DNA of 64,000 nucleotides from DASVRZ01 sp038230215 (GTDB lineage Bacteria > Verrucomicrobiota > Verrucomicrobiia > Chthoniobacterales > DASVRZ01), in the NCBI GenBank assembly GCA_038230215.1, contig JBBRNR010000005.1:257521-321520 (forward strand). Direction: 5' to 3'. Positions 43,343 through 52,531 of this stretch are shown in pieces. Positions within the stretch are counted from its first letter, which is position 1. The number at the start of each line of letters is the position of its first letter. The notes under the pieces are model-generated. The model saw nothing but the letters and a program-made list of their open reading frames with translations. It did no database searches and was not told the DNA's origin. The translations under genes were made by a program, and so were the position numbers.

Positions 43343-44116
43343 ATGTCCCTGCCGATTCAGCTTCTCAGCACCGACTTCGACGGAACGATTCTCGACTGGG
43401 GACTCGACGCGGAATCCGCGCAACCTTTTTTCGACTTGGTTGGCGCCTGGCAAAAACGAGGACTCGTTTGGGCTATTAATACTGGCCGCTCCATCCCGCA
43501 ATTGGAGGATGCGTTGGCCGCTCCGAATTTTCCTATCCAGCCGGACTACATCATCACGACAGAGCGAGCCGTGCATCGGCGGGGTGCCAATTCCTGGGAG
43601 GATTTTGGAGATTGGAATCAGCGCTGCGCTGAGGCTCATGCCAGATTGCACATCGAGGCTCGAGAGATTTATTCGCAACTCAGCACCTACGCTTTGCGCC
43701 AGCGCGGCATGATGTTGCAAAAGACTGGCAACAACATTGAAGGCATCATCGCGCTCAATGAAAACCAGATGAATGAGGTGGTCGAATGGTTGGAAAAACT
43801 TCGGGCGACACTGCCCGATCTTAGCTGGCAAAGGAATAGCGTTTACCTTCGGTTTTGTCACATTGACTATCATAAAGGCAGTGCACTAATCGAACTTGCC
43901 CGGCTTCTCGGCATCAGCCACGCCGATACCTTTGCCGTCGGCGATAATCACAACGATCTGCCCATGCTCGACGGCAGCGCGGCCAGGTGGGTGGCATGTC
44001 CCTCGAACTCGATTCCGGAAGTAAAAGCCGTCGTTAAAAATGCGGACGGCTATATTGCCAGTCAAATCGCTGGCTTGGGAGTGGCTGAGGCGTTGCAAGC
44101 CTGTCCGTGGTTTTAA
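43343..44116 (+). CDS. HAD superfamily phosphatase (Cof-like)
   Basis: 257 residues from ATG 43343. Motif I LSTDFDGTILD holds the nucleophilic Asp, motif IV is AVGDNHNDLPML near residue 205; a large cap (about 60-170) fits the type IIB/Cof group, which dephosphorylates sugar phosphates or similar metabolites. It begins eight bases after the TonB-like gene, so it is probably co-transcribed, but its substrate is unknown. Confidence 0.85.
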   Translation: MSLPIQLLSTDFDGTILDWGLDAESAQPFFDLVGAWQKRGLVWAINTGRSIPQLEDALAAPNFPIQPDYIITTERAVHRRGANSWEDFGDWNQRCAEAHARLHIEAREIYSQLSTYALRQRGMMLQKTGNNIEGIIALNENQMNEVVEWLEKLRATLPDLSWQRNSVYLRFCHIDYHKGSALIELARLLGISHADTFAVGDNHNDLPMLDGSAARWVACPSNSIPEVKAVVKNADGYIASQIAGLGVAEALQACPWF

Positions 44117-44174
44117 GCCCAGTGGGAAATTATTCATGTCCACGGCAGGCAATTCGTGATTAGAATTTCAGCCC

Positions 44175-44918
44175 ATGAGATTTACCAACATTGTTGCCGT
44201 TATCACAGGAGCGGGCCGAGGGATCGGTGCCTCTATTGCCCAACGTCTCGCTTCCGAGGGAGCTAAAGTCGCCATCGTCAGTCGAACAGAAGCCAACTCG
44301 CAAAAAGTAGCCGATGTCATCAATGCGCAGTTTCCAGATGCGGCTCGCGCCTACGCGGTCGATGTGGCTGATCACGCGGCCAGTGCCGCCGCAGCCCAGC
44401 AAATCACCCGGGATTTTGGCAAAGTCGATGTGCTGGTGAATAATGCTGGCGTAACGCGCGACCGGCTGGCATTGCGATTGTCGGAGGAGGATTGGGATGT
44501 GGTGCTTGATACCAATCTGAAGGGCGCTTTCAATTTTACCCAGCCGCTACTTCGTGTGATTATGAAATCCGGCCAGGGTCGCATCATTAACATCAGTAGC
44601 GTAAGCGGCCTCATGGGCACAGCCGGGCAGGTGAATTACGGAGCCAGCAAGGCGGGTTTGATCGGACTCAGCAAATCGCTCGCTCGCGAGGTGGCCAGCC
44701 GTGGGGTGACTGTTAACGTGATAGCGCCTGGATTCATCACTACAGACATGACAAATGTGCTTACGGATGATTTGAAGAAAATGGTGCAAACACAAATCCC
44801 GTTGGCCAGCTTCGGTGAACCCGAAGATATCGCAAATGCCGTCGCCTTTCTTGCTTCCGCAGAAGCTCGCTACATCACCGGCCAAGTACTGACTGTTGAC
44901 GGAGGACTTTCAATGTAA
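44175..44918 (+). CDS. fabG: 3-oxoacyl-ACP reductase FabG type
   Basis: 247 residues. Short-chain dehydrogenase with TGAGRGIGASIA, LVNNAGVTRD, and the catalytic set Asn114, Ser142, Tyr155, Lys159 (INISSVSGLMG, NYGASKAGL); ending YITGQVLTVDGGLSM is classic FabG. It reduces 3-oxoacyl-ACP in fatty-acid or polyketide chains. It converges with the unusual acyl-carrier operon, overlapping its last gene by nine bases; a role in that pathway is possible but unproven. Confidence 0.92.
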   Translation: MRFTNIVAVITGAGRGIGASIAQRLASEGAKVAIVSRTEANSQKVADVINAQFPDAARAYAVDVADHAASAAAAQQITRDFGKVDVLVNNAGVTRDRLALRLSEEDWDVVLDTNLKGAFNFTQPLLRVIMKSGQGRIINISSVSGLMGTAGQVNYGASKAGLIGLSKSLAREVASRGVTVNVIAPGFITTDMTNVLTDDLKKMVQTQIPLASFGEPEDIANAVAFLASAEARYITGQVLTVDGGLSM

Positions 44919-45590
44919 CTGACACGTAACAGCCTCTTCCGCACTCCGCTCAAAAACGAAAAGATGGCTATTGAAGGGAGTCTTGCCCCAGAGTGGGCGA
45001 ACCTCTGAACGAAATCCCGGCAGGAGAAAAGCCTTCGTGATTTCATCTTTGCTTAGATAGTGGAGCGCTGGGCTTTTGATCCAGCGAATGGCATGCATAG
45101 CTCGATCATCCCATTCAGTAAATCGAAAACGCCAGCTATCATCTTTTGGCGTCGCGCGGATGATGCATTGCCCGCCAGGTGCAATGAGGCGCGGCAGTAA
45201 TCCGAGAAGCTGGTATTGTTTTTCGGGCGAGAGATATTGCAGCACGTCCAGAAGAACGACGTTTCCCAGAAAGTCATGCATGGCTGCTGCGTCTTCTAAT
45301 CTGAAATCTAGATTAGCATAATGAGCGTGCGCTATTTCTTGCGCATTGGCAATTTTAAGAGCATCGAAATCCACTCCAATAATGTGTGGAACAAAGCCGC
45401 ATTCACGTAGGAAAAAGGCCAGAAACCCCATGCCGCAACCTATGTCCAGCACAGGCAACTGAGAGTCGCGCAAGGCTGATAGGGCAATGCGATAGGCGGG
45501 ATCGGTGCGAATTTTCCCCCGCACATAACCCTGCAGCCACCGGCTGGGATAGCGCCGGGCGATGCGCTCAATGATAGCATCTGTTTGCAT
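44910..45590 (-). CDS. Class I SAM-dependent methyltransferase
   Basis: 226 residues. The SAM-binding motif is PVLDIGCGMGFLAFFLRECG near residues 47-66, then IIGVDFDALKIANAQ and the acidic FRLEDAAAMHDFLGNVVLLD. It may methylate the hydroxyl, carboxyl or carbon of the product of this operon. Its ATG overlaps the halogenase-family stop by one base (TAATG), so translation is coupled; it is the final gene of the operon. Confidence 0.9.
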   Translation of the reverse strand: MQTDAIIERIARRYPSRWLQGYVRGKIRTDPAYRIALSALRDSQLPVLDIGCGMGFLAFFLRECGFVPHIIGVDFDALKIANAQEIAHAHYANLDFRLEDAAAMHDFLGNVVLLDVLQYLSPEKQYQLLGLLPRLIAPGGQCIIRATPKDDSWRFRFTEWDDRAMHAIRWIKSPALHYLSKDEITKAFLLPGFRSEVRPLWGKTPFNSHLFVFERSAEEAVTCQLH

Positions 45591-46825
45591 TAATGAATGG
45601 CCAGTGTTGTTGGATCAATCTGCCAAATTCCGTGACGCGCCATGAATTTGATAAGACTACGCCCGTAGCGGGAAAGGGTGGTTCCGCCAGAAGCCATGCA
45701 TGCAATATTCGATTCCAAATGGCGATTGATCAATCGTGTGATAGGAAAATCGTATTTACGGATAATGTCCTGACCGGTGTGATACATGGCAAACATCCGC
45801 CCGTCATAATAATAGGAAATCAGGTCTCTCCAAGCTTCATGCAGCTGATGGATTTGGGTTGAATACTTTGGCAGCTCATCCAGATTTTTCGCGAGAACTT
45901 CCGCGGAGTGCAAAGCCAGATACATTCCAGGTGAAAGCATCGGATCTACAAATCCGAAAGCGTCTCCCGTCATCACCCAACCGGGGCCGTAGGCTTGTTC
46001 AGAGATGAGTTGGTAGTTTGAATACGTCGCCACGTCTGTAATGCGACTGGCGTTTTTAGTCACAGCAGCGAGATGAGGATCGGTGCGCAACGCATTGGTA
46101 AGACGCTCATTAGCGGTGTCGCCAAGCTGGGCCGCATCGTCTTTGTTTAGGACGATCCCAATCGACAAACGACCCGGAAGTGGAATGCGCCAAGACCAGC
46201 CAGCTTTCATGCGTCCAATCAACACCTGGCCCGGCGGACCCTCCTGCTCGCAATTTTCAAAGTGGGCAAAATAAGCGACATCCTTGCGCGGACCGGTGCG
46301 GGCCGGGATATTCAAGCTGCGAGCGAAGAGACGACTGCGACCGGTGGCATCAACGAGCAGGTCCGGGTGCTTTCCCTTGAGGGACGGTGTGGTCTCAATC
46401 GTAGTCGCATCAAGAGCGAGACGATCGGGTTTGGTGATTTCTAACTTGGCTCGCCAAGGAACGCGAATCGCTCCAACTTCCACTGCGCGCTCAGCTAGAA
46501 TGCGATCAAACTCCGCTCTGGGAACATTGTAGGCATAAGTGGGAAGACCGCATTTCTTCACCGGATCGAAAGAGAAATTGATGCTTTCGCCATGGTTCAA
46601 GATGAAGGAAACGCCAGGCTTCAACATTCCAATGGCGGCGATTTTTTCCTCAACTCCCAACCTCCTAAGCAAGGGAATAAGTGCCGGAATAAGTGATTCA
46701 CCGACAATCAAATCGGGCCGTTTGCCGTCATCGAAAAGCGTCACATGATGTCCTGCCTGAACCAAGAAAGTGGCCAGCGCTGAGCCGGACGGGCCGCCGC
46801 CGATGATCGCAATCGTTTTTTTCAT
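45590..46825 (-). CDS. Flavin-dependent halogenase-family monooxygenase
   Basis: 411 residues. FAD site IIGGGPSGSALATFLVQAG, the GES motif VGESLIPALIPLL (41-53), and the halogenase signature W210-S-W-R-I-P215 in AGWSWRIPL. Lys69 in MLKPGVSF lies where the catalytic lysine of flavin halogenases is expected. Later GDAFGFVDPMLSPGMYLAL is the family flavin motif. These features fit an enzyme that halogenates a phenol or pyrrole bound to a carrier protein; related non-halogenating monooxygenases or reductases remain possible. Overlaps the acyl ligase by four bases. Confidence 0.86.
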   Translation of the reverse strand: MKKTIAIIGGGPSGSALATFLVQAGHHVTLFDDGKRPDLIVGESLIPALIPLLRRLGVEEKIAAIGMLKPGVSFILNHGESINFSFDPVKKCGLPTYAYNVPRAEFDRILAERAVEVGAIRVPWRAKLEITKPDRLALDATTIETTPSLKGKHPDLLVDATGRSRLFARSLNIPARTGPRKDVAYFAHFENCEQEGPPGQVLIGRMKAGWSWRIPLPGRLSIGIVLNKDDAAQLGDTANERLTNALRTDPHLAAVTKNASRITDVATYSNYQLISEQAYGPGWVMTGDAFGFVDPMLSPGMYLALHSAEVLAKNLDELPKYSTQIHQLHEAWRDLISYYYDGRMFAMYHTGQDIIRKYDFPITRLINRHLESNIACMASGGTTLSRYGRSLIKFMARHGIWQIDPTTLAIH

Positions 46826-48171
46826 TCGTGCCCACCACGTTTGATTTTTCCACTGGGAGTCAGGGGAATAGATTCCACAAAACGAAATTCCACCGGCACT
46901 TTATAGCGTGCCAGCGCACTGCGGCAGAGTGCGGTCATTGCCAAAACCGACGGTGGTTGCGCGAGAGAAACAGGAACGATTTCCGCGACTGGCACCGCTC
47001 CAACCTTGGGATGAGGAAGGCCTGAAACTCGTGCCGAACGCACTTCTGGATGAGTGTTTAAAATCGCTTCGACTTCCTCGGGAAAACATTTCATGCCAGC
47101 CACGTTAATCACAGAGTGGACCCGGCCTTCCAGATGAAAATCACCATCCACATCTACTCGCGCAAGATCGCCAGTGCGAAACCAGCCGTCCTCGAGAATC
47201 TCGGATTGGACGCGCCAAGGAGTTAGATATGCATCCAGCATGCCCGGACCTCGAACAAAAAGCTGGCCGTCTCGCAGTTCAGCCGAGTAATCAGGCAATG
47301 GCCGTCCGACGGAGCCGGGCTTGGTTGATGCCGAGTGACGATTCAGAAATGGAAGGCCGATTTCGATCACGCCGAGACCTTGTGTCAAGGGAACGCCATA
47401 GCGTTGATGAAAAACTTCTGCGGTACCACGCGGCAACGCGGCTGCCGTGGATACAGCCAAGCGTAAGCTAGGCCAGGATCGTCCGGAAGTTTCTGCGGCG
47501 AGTAGGGCGTGATGAAAGGGAGAACCGTAGATCACCGTGCCGCCATGCTCGATGGCTGCGGAAAGAACGTCTTCAGCAAGATGCGATGACACGATAATCG
47601 TTGTCGCTCCACGCCAAAGATAGAGAATAATCGACACCGCGAAATGATGCGCCATCGGAAGAATCCAGACGATGCGATCTGAAGGCCGAATCTCCAAACC
47701 AGCTTGGGCCGCAGTGATGCGTTCCAGTAAACTTCGATGTGAAAGAACGATCCCCTTGCTTTTGCCGGTCGTACCGGAGCTGAATCGAATGAAAGCCGGA
47801 TTAAGCTTGGCCAACGCCATTTCATCAAATTCGAGAGGTTGTTTGATGACTATTTCCTGAATGCTACCGTCGGCATGGATAATGGCTCCGACACCAGTCC
47901 GACGAATAATTTCTTCTCGTTCTCGATGGACTAATTCACTCGCTAAGGGCACGAGGCATTTCCCTGTTTTGACGATCGCCAAAGCGAGAACGACATGAGC
48001 GATTCCATTGGGACAATCGAGTCCGACACGCATCGCTGGTACTGCTTCTATTTTAGAAGCGGCAGCATCGACTTGAGCGGAAAGCTGCGCGTAGGTTATC
48101 TTTTCATTCCCAGAAATTAGAGCGACGGAATGTCTAGCGGCGCTCAAAAAAATGTGCTCAACAATATTCAT
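46822..48171 (-). CDS. Acyl/aryl-AMP ligase (ANL superfamily)
   Basis: 449 residues, shorter than most acyl-CoA synthetases (about 500-550). The adenylate P-loop is RFSSGTTGKSKGIVLSH (130-145); DGWFRTGDLARVDVDG and the C-terminal SGKIKRGG lysine complete the ANL motifs. It likely activates a carboxylic acid and loads it on the ACP in this operon. It resembles the second ligase at 58773 closely in plan and wording. Starts overlap of four bases on both sides. Confidence 0.9.
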   Translation of the reverse strand: MNIVEHIFLSAARHSVALISGNEKITYAQLSAQVDAAASKIEAVPAMRVGLDCPNGIAHVVLALAIVKTGKCLVPLASELVHREREEIIRRTGVGAIIHADGSIQEIVIKQPLEFDEMALAKLNPAFIRFSSGTTGKSKGIVLSHRSLLERITAAQAGLEIRPSDRIVWILPMAHHFAVSIILYLWRGATTIIVSSHLAEDVLSAAIEHGGTVIYGSPFHHALLAAETSGRSWPSLRLAVSTAAALPRGTAEVFHQRYGVPLTQGLGVIEIGLPFLNRHSASTKPGSVGRPLPDYSAELRDGQLFVRGPGMLDAYLTPWRVQSEILEDGWFRTGDLARVDVDGDFHLEGRVHSVINVAGMKCFPEEVEAILNTHPEVRSARVSGLPHPKVGAVPVAEIVPVSLAQPPSVLAMTALCRSALARYKVPVEFRFVESIPLTPSGKIKRGGHE

Positions 48172-49361
48172 CGTATAAGTTTGGCCGCAGCTTTCCCGGC
48201 TGCTTCTCCCGTGGCCAGGCAGGTCCCAATAACCCTGATAGAGGCTTGTGCTTCATGACTGGCCGAGATGCATCGCCCAGCCATAAAAAGGTTGGTATGA
48301 TCCCGAGCCTGCAGGGCGCGCAACGGGATCTCACATGGACGGTTTTCCACAGGGTAACGAAGTCGGGCGCCAGTAGAAGTTTCGCGCAGTTCCATGGGCC
48401 AGGTTGCCAACGCGATGGCGTCAGAAAAGGTGGCACCACTTTCCAAGTCATTAGCTTCGAGACGATATTGTCCCACGATGCGGCGGCTCTCGCGGACACC
48501 TGCGCGGGTGGGAAAGACCGAAATAATACTTTCACTGAAACCTTCGATTTTTTCTTTAAGAAATCGCGCCAACGAGGCGGCTGCGAAACGCCCCTCCATT
48601 TCTACTTGTGTAAGACAGGCTGCGTCGAGTGGATCGTAATCGAGCGATCCTGGTAGGTCCACGCTCACAAAAGCCTCGCCGCGTCGTCCGGTGGGACGAA
48701 GACTGGCGCCGAGCGCGATTCGGGTCAGATCACCATTTTGCACGGCTGCTGTAATGCGGCGTAAAATTTTGAGGCGAGCTTCGTCAGTTAAAAAATTATC
48801 CTCAATTCCTTGCAGGCCAAAAATGAAAGCGGGACGTTGTAATTTCTCCGAAGATGTCTGCTCGAATGCAGCTCCTGCCAGGGCGGCCACTGACCCATCG
48901 CCTGTTGCGTCCACCACAACTTGCGGGCGAATAATTTCACAGCGGCCACGTGTGTAAGCCTCCAGTTCTGTCAGGTGGGTATCAGCCTGTGTAATCGTGC
49001 TATGGAGGCGGAGTTCCAGATTAGTTGATGCGATCACGAGTGCATCCGACAAGAGAGCAAAGGCCGTGGGATCGGTTGGCAAAACATCTACGCGCCCCAT
49101 CCGTGTCGGACCACGCGCTCCGCCCATGGCGATGAGACTCATAGCAAATTCTTTGGGGAAACCAGTGTTGGCCCAGATAGGGTTTGGTTCGGATGTTATG
49201 CGATAGAGGCCGCAAATAGAATGCACGAGTGCTGCTGTGGCCATTCCTCCCAGAGAGCCACTATGCTCTATGAGCAGGGTTTTTGCTCCTGCGCGCGCCG
49301 CTGAAATTGCTGCTGCCAGACCTGCGCTACCGCCGCCCGCCACCAGCACGTCACACTGCAT
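48168..49361 (-). CDS. FAD-dependent oxidoreductase
   Basis: 397 residues. GxGxxG FAD site DVLVAGGGSAGLAAAISAAR at the N-terminus, SLGGMATAALVHSICGLYR, a second FAD contact VVVDATGDGSVAALAGA and C-terminal NLFMAGRCISASHEAQASIRV. The plan matches FAD_oxidored (PF12831-like) dehydrogenases. It may desaturate or oxidise the carrier-bound intermediate. Its ATG lies within the end of the condensation-like gene (11-base overlap). Confidence 0.86.
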   Translation of the reverse strand: MQCDVLVAGGGSAGLAAAISAARAGAKTLLIEHSGSLGGMATAALVHSICGLYRITSEPNPIWANTGFPKEFAMSLIAMGGARGPTRMGRVDVLPTDPTAFALLSDALVIASTNLELRLHSTITQADTHLTELEAYTRGRCEIIRPQVVVDATGDGSVAALAGAAFEQTSSEKLQRPAFIFGLQGIEDNFLTDEARLKILRRITAAVQNGDLTRIALGASLRPTGRRGEAFVSVDLPGSLDYDPLDAACLTQVEMEGRFAAASLARFLKEKIEGFSESIISVFPTRAGVRESRRIVGQYRLEANDLESGATFSDAIALATWPMELRETSTGARLRYPVENRPCEIPLRALQARDHTNLFMAGRCISASHEAQASIRVIGTCLATGEAAGKAAAKLIR

Positions 49362-50730
49362 CTGTGAACTCCGGTTGTTCTGCCCCGAGCAAATCCTGCA
49401 TGATTTGTTGCGTCATTAAAAGCCGTTCTTCCTCGCTCAGGCAACCGTCCCGCCAGGAAATGGAGATAGTGAGTTTGTCGTTGCGTTCACTGAAGAAAAC
49501 ACCCGTTCCAGGCGGGCGTCCCAGACAAGGCAGATGCCAGGCGTTCTCGATGACAGCGCCGGCAAAGGTGGTCATCTCTGGCGCAAAATTTCCAGTGTGC
49601 GAATAGAAGAATGAATTGATCTCACCCTTAAATTGCCAGCGGACAATTCGCATGAAAAGCCATGACGGCATACGCATCATGATCTCCAGCATGGTCGTGA
49701 ATGACTCATCCAGTTTTTGTCGCGTCATTTCGGCAAATTGTTTTTTTAACGCTGTGGTAGCCGCTCCCATGGAGCCGATATCCTGACGCAGGCAACAGAA
49801 AAAAAAGACGCTCACCTGGTTGTGGAAAAGGGGTCCTCGCGCGCCGCGTTTTCGAGTTTGAATGGGAACGCCGGAGACGTAGCAGTTGGGATCTTTACCG
49901 CGCTTCCTAAAAACTGCAGCATGAGCGCGAGTGGCGCTGGCGAGATAATAGGGAAGTGAAAAAAGAGGTCCACAGAGTTGATCGGCTCGCGCCCGAATTT
50001 CCATGGAATCCGCCGGGGAAAGCGTCAAAGTCTGAAAGCGACACGCGCCCGGCTTGGGCTGCGGTCCACCTAGAGAATGGACGCCGAGTGCTGCTAGATC
50101 ATCGAAGCGGACGAGAAGGGCATGAGCGTGTTGGCGTTTTTCTTTAAGAGTGGTTTTGGGCCGCGGCGTTTCCTTGAACTCGTAAATTTCATCCACGCCG
50201 TCACATAATTTACCAAACTCGGTTAGAAGCAACTCCGCCCCTTTACCATCAATCACCCGATGCGACCAGGTAAAGGCAATCAAATATCGTCCATCGCGTT
50301 TTTCCACGATGTCCAGGCGTGCATTGAAGGGCAGTCCGTCGGGACTGGCAGGTTGATTCAAGCGACCTTCCAAGAAGGCGGATGCGTCTGCGATTTCGGG
50401 AACTTTCAGACCCAGCAGGCCTTCCGATCCTATCTCATGCCAAACTCCAAATGGAAGTGACGGCCGCTTTTGCTCGGGAACAATTTCCCAGAAGGGCAGC
50501 CATGTTTTCCAATCGCGTCTCAGTCGCGCAAAAAGAAGTGGGTGTTTTTTGGTGAATCGACTTAAACCCGAACGCACGCGGACCAGATCCGGGCAGGAAG
50601 AAAGTTCGATTACGGATTGGCTGAAGTGAGCACCCTGGCCAGTACGGCGCATGAATGAATCCAGCGCCAGCAGGAAACAATCGGCGACTTTTACGGGGAT
50701 GCGGGAGGGCACTTCAGCCGCGAATGCCAT
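49351..50730 (-). CDS. Condensation/acyltransferase-like protein (HxxxDG motif)
   Basis: 459 residues. The CoA-dependent acyltransferase/condensation superfamily motif HRVIDG (His157, Asp161) is intact, with a CAT-like second half (LPYYLASATRAHAAVF, NQVSVFFFCCL). Enzymes of this superfamily join an acyl carrier-bound chain to an amine or alcohol. It lies next to the ACP gene, four bases apart, and so is the most likely release or coupling enzyme of the operon. Not a full NRPS condensation domain by length or adjoining modules. Confidence 0.78.
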   Translation of the reverse strand: MAFAAEVPSRIPVKVADCFLLALDSFMRRTGQGAHFSQSVIELSSCPDLVRVRSGLSRFTKKHPLLFARLRRDWKTWLPFWEIVPEQKRPSLPFGVWHEIGSEGLLGLKVPEIADASAFLEGRLNQPASPDGLPFNARLDIVEKRDGRYLIAFTWSHRVIDGKGAELLLTEFGKLCDGVDEIYEFKETPRPKTTLKEKRQHAHALLVRFDDLAALGVHSLGGPQPKPGACRFQTLTLSPADSMEIRARADQLCGPLFSLPYYLASATRAHAAVFRKRGKDPNCYVSGVPIQTRKRGARGPLFHNQVSVFFFCCLRQDIGSMGAATTALKKQFAEMTRQKLDESFTTMLEIMMRMPSWLFMRIVRWQFKGEINSFFYSHTGNFAPEMTTFAGAVIENAWHLPCLGRPPGTGVFFSERNDKLTISISWRDGCLSEEERLLMTQQIMQDLLGAEQPEFTDAV

Positions 50731-50734
50731 TTGT

Positions 50735-50989
50735 TTACGAGTCGGACAACCGTTTTTGCAGCAAGATTGCGAGGTGATGCGCAGTGCTGAAATTCTCTTT
50801 TGAGAGATCGGAGTCAGGCAGCATCACGCCGTATTTTTCTTCGAGAAGGAGGAGAAGCTGCATGATAGCCATGGAGTCCAGCCCTGCATCGTAGAGGTTG
50901 CTCGACGCGGAAAAATCCGGGGTCGTCTCCAGCAGTCTCTCTTGCATAAGCAGGACGAGTTCTTTTTCTAATGTGGGAAGGTCGGACAT
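50735..50989 (-). CDS. Free-standing acyl carrier protein
   Basis: 84 residues from ATG 50989; the frame is open further but MSDLPTLEKELVLLM is the normal ACP start. The phosphopantetheine site is YDAGLDSMAIMQLLLLL with Ser39. It probably carries the acyl substrate of the surrounding operon. No KS, AT or NRPS module is attached. Spaced 34 bases from the PlsC-like gene upstream. Confidence 0.92.
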   Translation of the reverse strand: MSDLPTLEKELVLLMQERLLETTPDFSASSNLYDAGLDSMAIMQLLLLLEEKYGVMLPDSDLSKENFSTAHHLAILLQKRLSDS

Positions 50990-51023
50990 CGCTTGTTTGG
51001 TTAATTCATCAGGTGCCGGATGC

Positions 51024-51677
51024 TCAAGGCAGAATGGTGTCTGGCAGACGAAAATGTTCCCTAGCCTCGGCGTAAAGCGACTCAAATGAGGCTTTGAGAT
51101 CCAAAGCCATGCGTTCACGCTGCGCGCGTCGGGGTAGGTCGGGCACGAGGTGAATAGGATCTCCGTAGATCATCCAAAGGCGACCGCGCAGCATCGGCAG
51201 CCATGGTGGAAGGGTGCTGAGCTTGTCGGTGCCAAGAATGACGCAGGGTAGTATAGGGCAATTCGTCCGTTGGGAAATAAGGCAGACGCCCTGCTTGATA
51301 GGGCCGCCACGCAAAACGGACTCCGTGCCCTGCTTGACCTCGCCCTCGGGAAAAATGCCGACTACACCGCCGCTTTTTACCCGCGAGATGGCTGTCTTGA
51401 TCGCACTCGTCGCGACTCCGTGACGATTCACCGGGAAGGCGCCCACTGCCTTCATCAGTCTGGCGCTGAGCGGATTTCGATAAAACTCTTTGCGCGCCAT
51501 CCAGGAGATTTTACGTCCCATTTTCACGCTGAAACAGACCGGATCGAGATGGCTCACATGACTACAGGCCAGCACGCAGCCACTGGCGGTGAACGGCTGC
51601 TCCAGACGGAAGTGTTTGATGCGCATCGTCTGGCAAAAAACCACTTGGCTGAAAAATCGGAAAACCCAGTAAAACAT
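51024..51677 (-). CDS. PlsC-type lysophospholipid acyltransferase
   Basis: 217 residues. Motif I is ACSHVSHLDPV (HxxxxD near residue 40), then RKEFYRNPLSARLMKAVGAFPVNR, GIFPEGEVKQGT and ILPCVILGTDKL. PlsC enzymes transfer an acyl group from ACP or CoA to a glycerol-type acceptor. In this operon it could esterify the carrier-bound product into a membrane lipid. Its start overlaps the stop of the deacetylase gene by one base. Confidence 0.9.
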   Translation of the reverse strand: MFYWVFRFFSQVVFCQTMRIKHFRLEQPFTASGCVLACSHVSHLDPVCFSVKMGRKISWMARKEFYRNPLSARLMKAVGAFPVNRHGVATSAIKTAISRVKSGGVVGIFPEGEVKQGTESVLRGGPIKQGVCLISQRTNCPILPCVILGTDKLSTLPPWLPMLRGRLWMIYGDPIHLVPDLPRRAQRERMALDLKASFESLYAEAREHFRLPDTILP

Positions 51678-52450
51678 TAGCCTTGAATCAATTGTGCGTC
51701 GGTTGGAATCACGAAAGAGAAACCCCGGCGTTGCAGTGCATCCACCACGCCGAGGATCGCGTCAACATTCACCGAGCCGCGCTCGTGCATCAAGATAATA
51801 TCTCCGGGTTGCGCCGCTTTGACGATTCTATGAATGACGGAAGTCGTTCGACAGATCAAGCCATCGTGAGCCCTCAGAGTCCATGCGATCAGGCGTAGGT
51901 TGCTGGAGCGCAGAGCTCGTTCGAGAAATAAATTCTTAATCCCAAAGGGCGAACGAAACCAGTGTTTTTCGGCTGAATCAGACCTGTGCAAAAGTGCATC
52001 GCATTCCCCGATTTCAAGGGAGAGCGTCTTTGGAAAAAGGCAAAAGAAACTCGCCAGCGGATGCGTCATCGTGTGGTTCGCCAGAGAGTGTCCGACCGCA
52101 GTCAAATACTGCCCAATTTCAGGCTGTGTCGCCAGTCGCCGACCAATCACAAAGAAAGTGGCCGACGCTCCACGCCGCGCCAATTCTGATGCAAGGCGGC
52201 TCGTTTTTTCGCAGATCGGCCCGTCGTCGATTGTTAGCCAGAGCTGCTTTCCGTCGGCTTGAAAGCGCGTCACCACGGGCGCGAGCCAGCTGCAGCCCGG
52301 CGCCACAAACGCATAAAACATTAGCCCATGCGCCACACATTCCGCCACCAGCCCGAGGAACGACGCGCCGAAAATCGCCAGTCCGATGGGAAAACCCAGG
52401 TTCGTCGCTAGCAGCAACCAGCGTTTCCAAGGGAGATTAGAAAAGGCCAC
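51677..52450 (-). CDS. Polysaccharide deacetylase-fold membrane protein
   Basis: 257 residues. Two hydrophobic segments in the first 58 residues, then the NodB domain: LTIDDGP (73-78) with the catalytic Asp pair, HTMTHP (126-131), FRSPFGIKN and DIILMHERG. The family removes acetyl groups from amino sugars. It is the first gene of the minus-strand acyl-carrier operon, so a sugar or amine acceptor may be part of the product. The 81-base gap to coaX, in which no clear promoter was seen, separates two divergent units. Confidence 0.87.
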   Translation of the reverse strand: MAFSNLPWKRWLLLATNLGFPIGLAIFGASFLGLVAECVAHGLMFYAFVAPGCSWLAPVVTRFQADGKQLWLTIDDGPICEKTSRLASELARRGASATFFVIGRRLATQPEIGQYLTAVGHSLANHTMTHPLASFFCLFPKTLSLEIGECDALLHRSDSAEKHWFRSPFGIKNLFLERALRSSNLRLIAWTLRAHDGLICRTTSVIHRIVKAAQPGDIILMHERGSVNVDAILGVVDALQRRGFSFVIPTDAQLIQG

Positions 52451-52531
52451 GCGTCTCTTTATCTGCCGCCCCGCTGGAAATAAAGCGTGAAACTTTTCGC
52501 CACTTTGACAGATACTCCGGCTTCCCGCGTC

